A stretch of DNA of 45,383 nt from Deltaproteobacteria bacterium (GTDB lineage Bacteria; Myxococcota_A; Polyangia; JACPQR01), in the NCBI GenBank assembly GCA_016190375.1, contig JACPQR010000085.1, positions 1 through 45,383 on the forward strand, written 5' to 3'. The notes below the pieces were generated by a model that worked only from the letters and a program-made list of their open reading frames with translations, was not told the origin of the DNA and did not search any database. Below are positions 1-7,372 of this stretch, piece by piece (position 1 is the stretch's first letter; each line of letters starts with the position of its first letter). The translations under genes were made by a program, and so were the position numbers.

Positions 1-32
1 GAACTCCGCCCGAGGAGCTGACCGAGTAGCTT

Positions 33-506
33 TCAGCTCGACAGCTCGTGGCCGACGACCGCGCCCACGAGCGGGGCCAAGAGCGCGAAAGCCCCGCCGA
101 GAATCCACACCACGGTCGGGACGTCTCCGGGGTCGTCGATCGTCTTGTGCGCGGCGATCACGATGAGGGCATCGAGCTGCAGCCCGATGGCGAGCCCGAG
201 ATAGCCGCTCGCGCAGCCGCCTCGCGACCCGAGCTGTCGGCCCACGACGCAGACGCCGGCGGGCATCGCGACCATCGCCAGCGCCCCGCCGAAGGTCGCC
301 CAGATCGCGCGACAGGCCGCCCTTGTCCTGCAGTCGGACGACAGGCCGGAGACGAGGTAGCCCGTCGCGGCCCCGAGCGCGATCCCGGAGATGCCCGTGC
401 CGGTCTCCGCCGCCGCACGGACGGGAAGCGACGCGGCGTCCGAGGGCCCGGTCAGGCCGAACGCCAGGAGAGCCGCGATGGAGGCGATGGTCCTGGCCCT
501 GGTCAC
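33..506 (-). CDS. small polytopic membrane protein, function unknown
   Basis: A 157-residue protein read from a GTG at 506. That start overlaps the stop of the upstream gene in a GTGA (503-506), so translation is probably coupled. It opens with a signal-peptide-like stretch (residues 1-20) and has about four Gly/Ala-rich hydrophobic segments (roughly 34-55, 68-85, 98-115 and 128-150). There are Cys pairs near residues 58-64. The reading frame continues upstream of 506 only as an antisense shadow of the next gene, so the longer frame was rejected. I do not recognise a family. Coupling to the DUF3750-like lipoprotein suggests an envelope role (inference). Confidence 0.6.
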   Translation of the reverse strand: MTRARTIASIAALLAFGLTGPSDAASLPVRAAAETGTGISGIALGAATGYLVSGLSSDCRTRAACRAIWATFGGALAMVAMPAGVCVVGRQLGSRGGCASGYLGLAIGLQLDALIVIAAHKTIDDPGDVPTVVWILGGAFALLAPLVGAVVGHELSS

Positions 507-1165
507 TGAAGGCCGATCCTTCCGATGAACGGGAGCTTGAGGGCGGGCGGCCAGAGAGCGACGCCGAGGGCGCTGCCCAGAAGGTGGAGCTCGACTCCCT
601 CGACCAGCCCGACCTGCAAGCCGAGGATGCCCACGTCGAGCTGGAGGCCGAGCCCCGTGGTGGACGCGTGGAACCCCAACAGGTGCGGGATCGCGTCCGG
701 CCAGTCCTTGCCGACGGCCGATGGCGGCAGGTCCACCGAGATCCGGGCGCGTCGCAGGACCCCGGCCGTGTAGGAGTTGCAGTTCGGCCCTGGCCACATG
801 ACGTACCCGTAGACTCCCTGCCGGTCGTGCCCCGTGGGCGTCGTCTCGAGGGTCCTCTCGAGGCGGCCGATCGCCTCCACTGCATCGCGGCCGGTCAGGA
901 GCCGGTAGGTCTCGTCGTCCTGGTCCCAGCTCGTCGAGCCGCCGCGCGAGTTCGTGTCACCGCGGTTCTCGGTGATCTTCGCGGTCTCGCCCCGCCGCTT
1001 CCAGATCACGTAGGTGTGCACGATCCCGCCCTCCAGAGCGCCGGTGTCCCGGAGCAGCCGCTGCCCCCTGACCGCGAGGTATGGCGCCTCGGGCTCCGGC
1101 AGGCCGGTGGTTGCGCAGCCGAAGATGCTCGCGGCGACCGCGACCAGGGCGAACCGGCAGACCAT
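503..1165 (-). CDS. DUF3750-like lipoprotein
   Basis: A 220-residue protein with a short signal peptide and a lipobox (IFGC, Cys17), so it is likely a membrane-anchored lipoprotein. Near residues 124-130 it has GPNCNSYTA, and near 148-156 it has LPPSAVGKDW. These resemble the conserved PGPNSNTF and LPPxAIGKD blocks of DUF3750 proteins. A WKRRGE segment precedes them. The first block has Cys where Ser is usual. The C-terminal third is hydrophobic and Gly-rich. The downstream membrane gene is translationally coupled. Family assignment is from motif memory, and the biochemical function of DUF3750 is not known to me. Confidence 0.65.
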   Translation of the reverse strand: MVCRFALVAVAASIFGCATTGLPEPEAPYLAVRGQRLLRDTGALEGGIVHTYVIWKRRGETAKITENRGDTNSRGGSTSWDQDDETYRLLTGRDAVEAIGRLERTLETTPTGHDRQGVYGYVMWPGPNCNSYTAGVLRRARISVDLPPSAVGKDWPDAIPHLLGFHASTTGLGLQLDVGILGLQVGLVEGVELHLLGSALGVALWPPALKLPFIGRIGLQ

Positions 1166-1221
1166 GGGCGGGCCATTAGACGCCCCGGAAGGCAGCCCGG
1201 TTCACGATGGCAGGTTTCGCG

Positions 1222-1227
1222 TATGCT
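1222..1227 (+). promoter_or_regulatory. -10-like TATGCT for the SecY-SecD gene
   Basis: TATGCT ends 6 nt before the GTG at 1234. The spacing implies transcription starting at or next to the start codon. A weak TTCACG lies about 15 nt upstream. There is no ribosome-binding site. Confidence 0.45.
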
Positions 1228-1233
1228 CCCGGC

Positions 1234-3012
1234 GTGTCGGAGTCTGGGTCGAAGCTTCGCGCGTGGATCCTGACCGCGGCCGCGGTCCTCGCGTACCTCG
1301 CCGGCTACTTGGTCCCCGTCCCGGGCCTCGACCAGGCGGTCCTGAGCCAGGTCTCCCGTTCGGGCGAGCCCACGATCCTAGGGCTCTTCAACCAGCCGCT
1401 GCCCATGCTCTCGGTCTTCAACAACGGCCTGGCCTGGCTCATCCTCGTGCGGGGGCTCCTGCTCCTCTCGTCCACGCCTGCGGCCGGCCCCGCGCGCCTT
1501 CGACGCCTCGCGATCGCCGGGTTCGCCGCCTACACGATCCTCTCGTTCGGCTCCGGGCTGTTCCTCGCATTCGCCCTCGAGCAGCTCGGCGGGCATCTCG
1601 GCGAGATCGTCGCCTTTCCCGGCTGGGCCTTCCGGCTCGAGACCGCGCTCACGCTCGCGGCCGGAAGTGCGGTCGTCTGGGCGCTGGCGTCCGTGATCAC
1701 CCGCCAGGGCCTCGCCCGTGGTCCGCTTCTCCTGTACGGAGCGGCGTCCGTCGTGTCGGCGGCGAGCGCGCTCGGAATGCTCGGGCCGGTCCTGGCCACT
1801 CGCGGGTGGGACGGCGTGCTCGTCGCCTCCCAGCTCGCCGGCTGCGTTCCACCCGTGCTGGTGCTCTTCGCGCTCTGGCGGTGGTCGATTCCCTGGCCGC
1901 TCCCGGTGGTGCGCCAGGCGTCGCTCCTGTCGGGCGCCGACGCCCTGGTCCTCCCCGCGATCGCCGGCGCGATCGTCGGAGCGCCGCTACAGATGGGGCT
2001 GAGCTTCCTGCCGACGCTGCCCTCCGCGGGCCTGCGGGCCTCGCTCGGTCCGGTGATCGCGATCGCTGCCGCCGTTGCCGTCGCGCTTCACCTCCGGCGG
2101 CGCTCGATCGGCCGAGGCCAGGCGGTGTGGCTGGCAGGGGCTGTGGTCCTTCCCGCGCTCGCCTTCGTGATCTTCGCCGGCGGCGTCGTCGCGAGCGGCT
2201 CGCTGGCCAGGTTACTCGAGCCCGGGCCGTTCGCGGGCGAGGGCGCCTTCGCGGTAGGTCTCGAGTCGGAAGGAGGAGACGGAGTCAGGGATGGTCGGCG
2301 CATCGTGCGACGGCTCGCCGCGCTCGACGTCGACGCCGAGGTCGTCCGCGCCGGGCGGGGCCACATCGATCTCCGGATCGACGGCGTGCGCGACGTCCGG
2401 GCCGCGCTCGAAGCCGTGCTCCCGCAGCGTCGCCTCGGGTTTCACCTCGTTGCCACCGACCAAGGAGCGCTCGTCCCGGCTCCGGGCGAGGAGGTGCCCG
2501 CGCTGCGGATCGAGGACGACGGCGACGGACCGCACTGGGTCGGACCCACGCCGGAGTCGCTCGATCCCATCCGGGCCCGGGTGCAGCCGTCGCCAGGCAG
2601 GGCCGCCCTCGTCGAGTGTCAGGAGCAGCCGGACGCCGAGCCGCGCTGCCGGCCGTGGCTGGTCGAGACCCCGGCGCTCCTGACGGGCAGGGACGTCGCC
2701 GAGGCCAAGGTCGCCTTCGACGAGATGGACATGAGGCTCATCATCCCGATCGTGCTCACGGCCGAAGGTGGCAGGCGGTTCGGGGACGTGACCGCTGCGA
2801 GCGTGGGGCGCTGGCTCGCGATGGTCCTCGACGACCGCGTACTGGTCGTCCCCAAGATCATGCAGGCGATCCGCGGCGGTCGAGCTCAGATCACTCTCGG
2901 CGCCGGCCGCCCCGAAGACCAGCTCCGCGAGGCCAAGGCGATCGCCGCCGCGCTGGCCTCCGGACCACTCGGCTCGCGCTGGCAGATCGCCTCGCTCGAC
3001 GCGGCACGGTAG
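1234..3012 (+). CDS. SecY-like channel fused to a SecD P1 periplasmic domain
   Basis: A 592-residue protein that appears to join two Sec translocon parts. The N-terminal half has about nine membrane segments and carries SecY hallmarks: VPVPGLD after TM1 (about residues 27-33), a TILGLF/SVFNNG stretch like SecY's plug/TM2 region, ITRQGLARG (about 155-163) matching SecY's ITERGIGNG, and a VLPAIAGAI segment like GVIPxIFA. From about residue 350 it changes to a SecD P1 domain. A base-like part (RRIVRRLAALDVDAEVV, then LGFHLV) is followed by LLTGRDVAEAKVAFD, a LTAEGGRRFGDVT stretch and VPKIMQAIRGGRAQIT (about 483-560), the SecD FTGxDL...G..F..LT...P.I...I..G..QI pattern. No SecD membrane region follows. 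The GTG start was chosen over ATG 1207 because a -10-like TATGCT lies just before it. It is much diverged and unlikely to be the housekeeping SecY. Confidence 0.72.
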   Translation: MSESGSKLRAWILTAAAVLAYLAGYLVPVPGLDQAVLSQVSRSGEPTILGLFNQPLPMLSVFNNGLAWLILVRGLLLLSSTPAAGPARLRRLAIAGFAAYTILSFGSGLFLAFALEQLGGHLGEIVAFPGWAFRLETALTLAAGSAVVWALASVITRQGLARGPLLLYGAASVVSAASALGMLGPVLATRGWDGVLVASQLAGCVPPVLVLFALWRWSIPWPLPVVRQASLLSGADALVLPAIAGAIVGAPLQMGLSFLPTLPSAGLRASLGPVIAIAAAVAVALHLRRRSIGRGQAVWLAGAVVLPALAFVIFAGGVVASGSLARLLEPGPFAGEGAFAVGLESEGGDGVRDGRRIVRRLAALDVDAEVVRAGRGHIDLRIDGVRDVRAALEAVLPQRRLGFHLVATDQGALVPAPGEEVPALRIEDDGDGPHWVGPTPESLDPIRARVQPSPGRAALVECQEQPDAEPRCRPWLVETPALLTGRDVAEAKVAFDEMDMRLIIPIVLTAEGGRRFGDVTAASVGRWLAMVLDDRVLVVPKIMQAIRGGRAQITLGAGRPEDQLREAKAIAAALASGPLGSRWQIASLDAAR

Positions 3013-3061
3013 CGCGCAGAGGGCGTGAAGGTCGCCGGACAGCGGCTGACCCTCGTGGCTC

Positions 3062-3129
3062 TGCGACTGTTTTTCACGCGTGGGGAAGAAACTCGCGAGT
3101 GTTTTTGACAGTTGGGGAAAACAGTCGCA
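3062..3129. repeat. 68-bp dyad with perfect outer arms and perfect palindromic core
   Basis: The outer arms TGCGACTGTTTT (3062-3073) and AAAACAGTCGCA (3118-3129) are perfect inverted repeats. Their centre coincides exactly with the 10-bp palindrome ACTCGCGAGT (3091-3100). The halves also form an imperfect direct repeat of about 31 bp (TGTTTTTsACr..TGGGGAA). It sits between the SecY-SecD stop and the ATPase start and may be an operator or a mobile-element end. Confidence 0.75.
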
Positions 3130-3140
3130 TCCTCCGGGTC

Positions 3141-4250
3141 GTGCGGCGCCTGCGCCGGTATCTCGTCTCACCGGTCACGAGGGATCTGTCACGGAAGATG
3201 GTCTTCGTGGCCGGACCGCGTCAGGTGGGCAAGACCACCATGGCCAGGCAGATCGTCGGACGTCGTTCCGGCTATCTCTCGTGGGACGTCCCCGCGGATC
3301 GGGAGAAGATCCTCCGAGGCGAGCTCCCTCCCGCGCCGGTCTGGGCTTTCGACGAGCTCCACAAGTACCGGCGCTGGCGCGACCTGCTCAAGGGACTGTG
3401 GGATGGCAGGCGCGCGGGCCAGAGGATCCTCGTGACAGGCAGCGCCAGGCTCGACTTCTACCGGTTCGGGGGTGACTCGCTCCAGGGACGATATCACCTG
3501 TATCGGCTCCACCCCCTGTCGCTGGCCGAGCTGGGCGACGGTGCCCTCGAGGACCTGCTCGCCCTCGGGGGTTTTCCCGAGCCGTTCTTCTCCGGCTCGG
3601 CGGAGCAGGCGCGGCGCTGGTCGCGCGAATACCGCAGCCGCCTCGTGAGGGAGGAGATCACGAGCCTCGAGCGCGTTCAGGACCTCGGCCGCCTCGAGCT
3701 CCTGATGATCCGGCTTCCCGATCTCGTCGGCTCGCCGCTGTCGCTCAACGCGCTCCGCGAGGATCTCCAGGTCAGCCACAAGACGGTAGACCTGTGGGTC
3801 CGGATCCTGGAGCGGCTCTACGCGGTCTTCCGGCTCGCGCCGTTCGGGGGTCCGAGGATCCGTGCGGTCAAGAAGGAACAGAAGCACTACCACTTCGACT
3901 GGACGCTCGTGCGCGACGCGGGGCCGCGCTTCGAGAACCTCGTCGCGGTGCACCTTCTGAAGTGGGTGCAGCTCGAGGAGGACTCGCGCGGACGAGACCT
4001 CGAGCTCCGCTACTTCAGAGACGTCGACGGCAGGGAGGTGGACTTCGTCGTGCTCGAGGACCGGCGTCCGATCAGCCTGATCGAAGCCAAGGTGGGTGAC
4101 GACCAGGTCTCGCGCGGCCTCAGGTACCTGAAGGAGCGGTTTCCCTCGGCCCAGGCCTGGCAGATCTCCGCCACGGGCTCGAAGGACTTCGTGACGCCCG
4201 ACGGGATCCGTGTCTGCCCGGCGCCGGTCCTGCTGCGCGACCTCGTCTGA
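3141..4250 (+). CDS. AAA ATPase with DUF4143-type C-terminus
   Basis: A 369-residue member of the widespread ATPases that combine an N-terminal AAA_14-type P-loop domain with a C-terminal DUF4143 domain. Walker A is GPRQVGKTT (about residues 20-28). Walker B-like WAFDELHK is followed by VTGSARLDFYR (sensor-like). A winged-helix-like middle (LSLNALREDLQVSHKTVDLWV) precedes the C-terminal nuclease-like core, with FENLVAVHL and REVDFVV...LIEAKVGD resembling the PD-(D/E)XK layout seen in this family. GTG 3141 is the most conservative start. GTG 3099 and TTG 3105 are alternatives that would place the right dyad arm inside the gene. The function of this family is unsettled. It is often found as a lone, mobile-seeming gene. 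Confidence 0.85.
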   Translation: MRRLRRYLVSPVTRDLSRKMVFVAGPRQVGKTTMARQIVGRRSGYLSWDVPADREKILRGELPPAPVWAFDELHKYRRWRDLLKGLWDGRRAGQRILVTGSARLDFYRFGGDSLQGRYHLYRLHPLSLAELGDGALEDLLALGGFPEPFFSGSAEQARRWSREYRSRLVREEITSLERVQDLGRLELLMIRLPDLVGSPLSLNALREDLQVSHKTVDLWVRILERLYAVFRLAPFGGPRIRAVKKEQKHYHFDWTLVRDAGPRFENLVAVHLLKWVQLEEDSRGRDLELRYFRDVDGREVDFVVLEDRRPISLIEAKVGDDQVSRGLRYLKERFPSAQAWQISATGSKDFVTPDGIRVCPAPVLLRDLV

Positions 4251-4262
4251 GCCACCCGCGCC

Positions 4263-4766
4263 CTACCCGTTCCTGCGACCGAGCAGGAGATCGAGGTCCT
4301 CCTTCAGGCTCTGCAGGTCCTCCTCGTGCTCGACCTCCTGCTCCAGGATCGTCAGGGCGAGGTTGTAGGTGACCATGTCCTTGTCCTTGGTGAGGTCCAT
4401 CAGGCTCTTGTAGGCCGTGATCGCGCACTGCTCGCCGGCGATGTTCTGGTCGAGCAGGACGCCTACGTACGGATCATCCGGCGCGTCGTACTTGCACGGG
4501 CTGAGCGCGAACCAGTCCTTCGGGGTGGTGACCGGCACGCCTCCGAGCTGGACGATGCGGTTCGCGAGGAGCGTGCCGTGGTTGAGCTCCTCGGTCGCGT
4601 GCAGCGTGAGCTCCGCGGCGACGGCGTCCTTCATCGGTCCCTTGATGAGCTTTGCCCCCAGCCAGTACTGGTAGTATGCGAGCCACTCGCTGGCGTACGC
4701 GCGGTTCAGGATCTGGACGAGCTCCGCGACGTTCATTCCGACGATCTCGCGACCCCTGGTTCCCAT
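4263..4766 (-). CDS. ferritin-like di-iron protein (bacterioferritin/Dps type)
   Basis: A 167-residue all-helical protein with the ferritin-fold residues. Glu lies in SEWLAYYQYW (about 26). EELNHG (about 62-67) gives the ExxH of helix B. AGEQCAI (about 119) and EQEVEHEEDL (about 146-155) supply Glu and ExxH on helices C and D. Length and spacing fit bacterioferritin/Dps-like cytosolic proteins that bind a di-iron centre and store or detoxify iron. The start ATG at 4766 has a good ribosome-binding site, GGAGGA, 4 nt upstream. It lies 29 bp downstream of thrB on the same strand, so it may be co-transcribed. No haem-ligand Met is obvious, so Dps-like or general ferritin-like is safer than bacterioferritin. 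Confidence 0.85.
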   Translation of the reverse strand: MGTRGREIVGMNVAELVQILNRAYASEWLAYYQYWLGAKLIKGPMKDAVAAELTLHATEELNHGTLLANRIVQLGGVPVTTPKDWFALSPCKYDAPDDPYVGVLLDQNIAGEQCAITAYKSLMDLTKDKDMVTYNLALTILEQEVEHEEDLQSLKEDLDLLLGRRNG

Positions 4767-4795
4767 TCGGTCCTCCGTGTGATCGGGGCCGGACG

Positions 4796-5731
4796 CTACC
4801 ACGAGCGCGAGATCGCCGGCAGGAGCTGGGAGGCGATGGCGTCGCGGCGCGCGACGAACCTGCGGTAGTCCTTGCCCACGGTCGCCCCGGGCCTCAGGTG
4901 GAAGTCGGTGATCCGCGTCACGACGAAGCGCGTCGCCGCGCGGACGGCGAGGCGCTCCATCGCCGCTCGCTCGACGGCCTCCAGCGGCCGGACGGACTCG
5001 TAGCCGGCCACGAGCGAGCGGCAGAGCTCCGGATCGAAACAATCGCCGAACGTCCAGGCGAGGAGCGTGACCGCCAGATCGTATGCCCAGGCGCCGTACG
5101 ACGCGCTCTCGAAGTCGAGGAGCGCGACGAGCAGGCCGTCCCTCCAGAGCACGTTGTCCCGGAAGAGGTCGCCGTGGATGATGCCCGAGGGGAGCTCCGG
5201 AAGGGACCTTTCGAGCTCGCTCTCCAGCTCCGCGACCAGCCGGTCGGGCATCGCACCCGCCGGGATCGTCCCGAGCCTCGCCGCGAGGCCCGCCGCCTCG
5301 AACCGCCCGATCGGTCGGTCCGGGAAGCTCGCGCCGGCGAGGTGGAGCCGCGCGAGGGCCGCGCCCACCTCGCGCGCGGCATCCGCGGTCACCGAGGCCT
5401 GGCAGAGCTCGTTCCCCGGGGCCCAGGGGAACGCGGCCACGGGCTTTCCGCGGTGCACCACGAAGGGCCGGCCGTCGGCGCCCAGAAGCGGCGCCGGAGT
5501 CGGTATGCCGTGACGCGCGAGGTGACCGAGCAGAAGGGTCTCGCGAAGCGCGCCCTCGGGCCCCTGCTCCTCGAAGACCCTGACGAAGAGGCGCCCGCGA
5601 GTCGTCTGGACCGCGAAGTTCGAGTTCACCGACCCGCGTGCGATCGGCTCGATCACCAGGATCTCGCCGCTGCCGAAGGCCCCGAGCACGCATCGAGCCT
5701 CGTCGAGAGAGAAGGGAGTCAGGAGCGCCAC
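4796..5731 (-). CDS. thrB: homoserine kinase (ThrB, APH-fold type)
   Basis: A 311-residue kinase that phosphorylates L-homoserine to O-phospho-L-homoserine in threonine synthesis. It is the protein-kinase-like (choline/APH fold) ThrB of proteobacteria rather than the GHMP type. It begins LTPFSLDEA and has RGSVNSNF (the ENTNY-like substrate/ATP loop). LARHGIPTPAPL and GAALARLHLAG are typical ThrB blocks. The catalytic loop is HGDLFRDNVLW (about residues 190-200), followed by LLDFESAS in place of the usual VIDFYFAC. A GTG start at 5731 is preferred because TAACGT (5740-5745) ends 8 nt before it. The ATG at 5749 would add six residues. The other threonine genes are not in this window. Confidence 0.88.
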   Translation of the reverse strand: MALLTPFSLDEARCVLGAFGSGEILVIEPIARGSVNSNFAVQTTRGRLFVRVFEEQGPEGALRETLLLGHLARHGIPTPAPLLGADGRPFVVHRGKPVAAFPWAPGNELCQASVTADAAREVGAALARLHLAGASFPDRPIGRFEAAGLAARLGTIPAGAMPDRLVAELESELERSLPELPSGIIHGDLFRDNVLWRDGLLVALLDFESASYGAWAYDLAVTLLAWTFGDCFDPELCRSLVAGYESVRPLEAVERAAMERLAVRAATRFVVTRITDFHLRPGATVGKDYRRFVARRDAIASQLLPAISRSW

Positions 5732-5791
5732 GGCCCGGTACGTTAGCATCGCCGTGCTTGCCTCCGCTCCCGGGGAGCGCTAAACCATCTC
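5732..5791. promoter_or_regulatory. divergent promoter region between thrB and zinc-ribbon gene
   Basis: The 60-bp gap carries TAACGT reading leftwards to thrB and TAAACC reading rightwards 5 nt before GTG 5792. Between them is a perfect short palindrome CGCTCC-N3-GGAGCG, a possible shared operator (inference). Confidence 0.4.
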
Positions 5792-6175
5792 GTGGCCTCG
5801 ATGTCCGCCAGAGAATACCAGTGCTCGAAGTGCGGCACGAAGACGGCCCGTGGGGCCAAGCGCTGCTCCAACCCCGAATGCCGCGCCGAGCTGGCCTTCT
5901 GCTCGTTCTGCAAGGACGTCGTGACCTACGAGCTCGCCGAGAACACCGGGGGCAAGGTTCGGCGCGACCTGTATCGCTGCGGCAAGTGCGGCGAGCGCGT
6001 GCTCAAGTGCAGGACGTGGATCCTCGGAGGCTCGTGCAACGGCCTGGCGCGCGCCGGCTCGCGGTGGCACCGGCAGATCTGCGACGACTGCAAGGGCGGA
6101 GCGACGGAGTTCGCCAAGCGCGTCGGCGTCCTCGCGCTGGGCTCGGCGCTCGGCTCCGTGCTCCGGCGGAAGTAG
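5792..6175 (+). CDS. multi-CxxC zinc-ribbon protein, function unknown
   Basis: A 127-residue soluble protein rich in Cys pairs: CSKCG, CSNPEC, CSFCKD, CGKCGE, CRTW and CDDCK. It looks like two or three stacked zinc ribbons (about residues 11-35, 42-75 and 97-101). A short hydrophobic tail (GVLALGSALGSVL) ends in Arg-Lys. I do not recognise a named family. GTG 5792 was chosen over ATG 5801 because TAAACC lies directly upstream. Zinc binding is inferred from the spacing. Whether it binds nucleic acid or protein is unknown. It is divergent from thrB and followed 37 bp later by the sigma-factor gene. Confidence 0.6.
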   Translation: MASMSAREYQCSKCGTKTARGAKRCSNPECRAELAFCSFCKDVVTYELAENTGGKVRRDLYRCGKCGERVLKCRTWILGGSCNGLARAGSRWHRQICDDCKGGATEFAKRVGVLALGSALGSVLRRK

Positions 6176-6212
6176 TCCGGCGAACGGATCGCTGTTAGGA
6201 TGCCCGCCGGGG

Positions 6213-6911
6213 ATGGATCCCGCGCAGGAAAAGCTGATCGCGGACAACGTCGAGTACGTCAAGGCCCTGGCGAGCCAGCTCTGTGCCACGTTCCCCTCCC
6301 CGGCCGACATCAACGAGCTCATCGCGTACGGGATGGGCGGCCTGGCCGAGGCGGCCGCGCGATTCGATCCCACCAAGGGCGCGGCCTTCAAGACCTTCGC
6401 GTACTACCGGATCCGCGGGGCGATGTACGACGGTCTGAGGGGCACCGGTTGGCTCGCGCGCGACGACCACGCGAAGGTCAAGGCGCTCGAGAGGGCCGAC
6501 GACATCCTGGAGCAGGCGGCCATTCCCGGCTTGCAGACGCCGAACGCGGTCCAGGCAGCCAGGCGCCTCGCGGACGTGCTCGCGGACGTCGCGGCCGTCT
6601 ACGTGGCGAGCATCGACAGCTTCGACCGCATGGCCTCGGACCCCGACTCCGAGGGTGGCGCGGACGCCATCGTGAACGGGATCGCCAGCGCCGAGACCTC
6701 CGCGGCGATGAAGCGGGCCCTGGACTCGCTCGAGGACCGGGAGCGCGAGCTGGTGCTCAAGCTCTACTACGAGGAGCAGAAGCTGGAGGACGCCGGCCGG
6801 GCAGTCGGCATCTCCAAGTCCTGGGCCAGCAGGGTGCACGCCAAGGCGATCCGCAAGCTCCGCGATGCCCTTTCGGGGCTCGACGCAACTTCCGCCGCAG
6901 ATCCGCGATAA
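6213..6911 (+). CDS. FliA/WhiG-like sigma-70 family sigma factor
   Basis: A 232-residue sigma factor with region 2 (INELIAYGMGGLAEAAARFDPTKG and FKTFAYYRIRGAMYDGLR, about residues 33-75) and region 4 (SLEDRERELVLKLYYEEQ then VGISKSWASRVHAKAIRKL, about 172-220). The overall length and the YRIRGAMYDGLR segment are typical of the flagellar/sporulation sigma-28 group. The middle is less like a canonical region 3. A -10-like TAGGAT ends 11 nt before ATG 6213. No flagellar genes are nearby. The only secretion-related neighbour is the next gene, whose ribosome-binding site lies 26 nt downstream, so they probably form a two-gene operon. Its target promoters cannot be told from this window. Confidence 0.85.
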   Translation: MDPAQEKLIADNVEYVKALASQLCATFPSPADINELIAYGMGGLAEAAARFDPTKGAAFKTFAYYRIRGAMYDGLRGTGWLARDDHAKVKALERADDILEQAAIPGLQTPNAVQAARRLADVLADVAAVYVASIDSFDRMASDPDSEGGADAIVNGIASAETSAAMKRALDSLEDRERELVLKLYYEEQKLEDAGRAVGISKSWASRVHAKAIRKLRDALSGLDATSAADPR

Positions 6912-6936
6912 CGGCCGTCAGTTGGAGGCCCGAGAG

Positions 6937-7308
6937 ATGTCGAACCCCATCGACCCCGCCGCGATCCGCCCCGTCCAGCCGCAGGGCGGCCATCACCCCG
7001 AGGCCGCCGGACCTGGGGCGTCGCGGACCGGCGGCCCCAGCTTCGCCGAGGTGCTGCGGGGACCTGGCAAGCGCGATCCGGTCGCCGTTCCCGAGCGGAT
7101 GCGAGAGATGATGCGTGACATCACCAGGGGGGAGCGCTACGTGGACAGGATGATCGCCCAGGCCTCGAGCGGGCGCGATTTCAGCGTCACGGAGCTGATC
7201 GGCATCCAGGCGAGGGTGTATCGTTACACGCAGGAGCTCGAGCTGTTCAGCAAGATGGTCGACAAGACCTGCTCGGGCGTGCGACAGACCTTGCAAACGC
7301 AGGTGTGA
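6937..7308 (+). CDS. type III secretion inner-rod-like (YscI/HrpB-type) protein
   Basis: A 123-residue protein with a Pro/Gly-rich, probably disordered N-terminus (about residues 1-45) and a helical C-terminal half. The last 45 residues (SVTELIGIQARVY...ELELFSKMVDKT...VRQTLQTQ) resemble the C-terminal signature of type III secretion inner-rod subunits: LLxLQ..., then a SKVVxKTxxGIxxLLxxQ stretch. ATG 6937 is supported by GGAGG about 8 nt upstream. The frame extends to 6865 but overlaps the sigma gene. The sigma factor directly upstream is consistent with a secretion or flagellar regulon. No other export gene is in the window, so this is an orphan component. FliE-like is the main alternative. 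Confidence 0.55.
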   Translation: MSNPIDPAAIRPVQPQGGHHPEAAGPGASRTGGPSFAEVLRGPGKRDPVAVPERMREMMRDITRGERYVDRMIAQASSGRDFSVTELIGIQARVYRYTQELELFSKMVDKTCSGVRQTLQTQV

Positions 7309-7372
7309 AACGAACGAGACTCTGGCATCCAGGAGCGCGTCGGAGGACGACGACCGCTCCTCGCTCACGCCC

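Noticed and set aside
1014..3098. Long plus-strand frame upstream of and continuous with the ATPase gene
   Set aside because: Arg/Pro-rich shadow of the SecY-SecD gene in another frame. The real ATPase begins near 3141.
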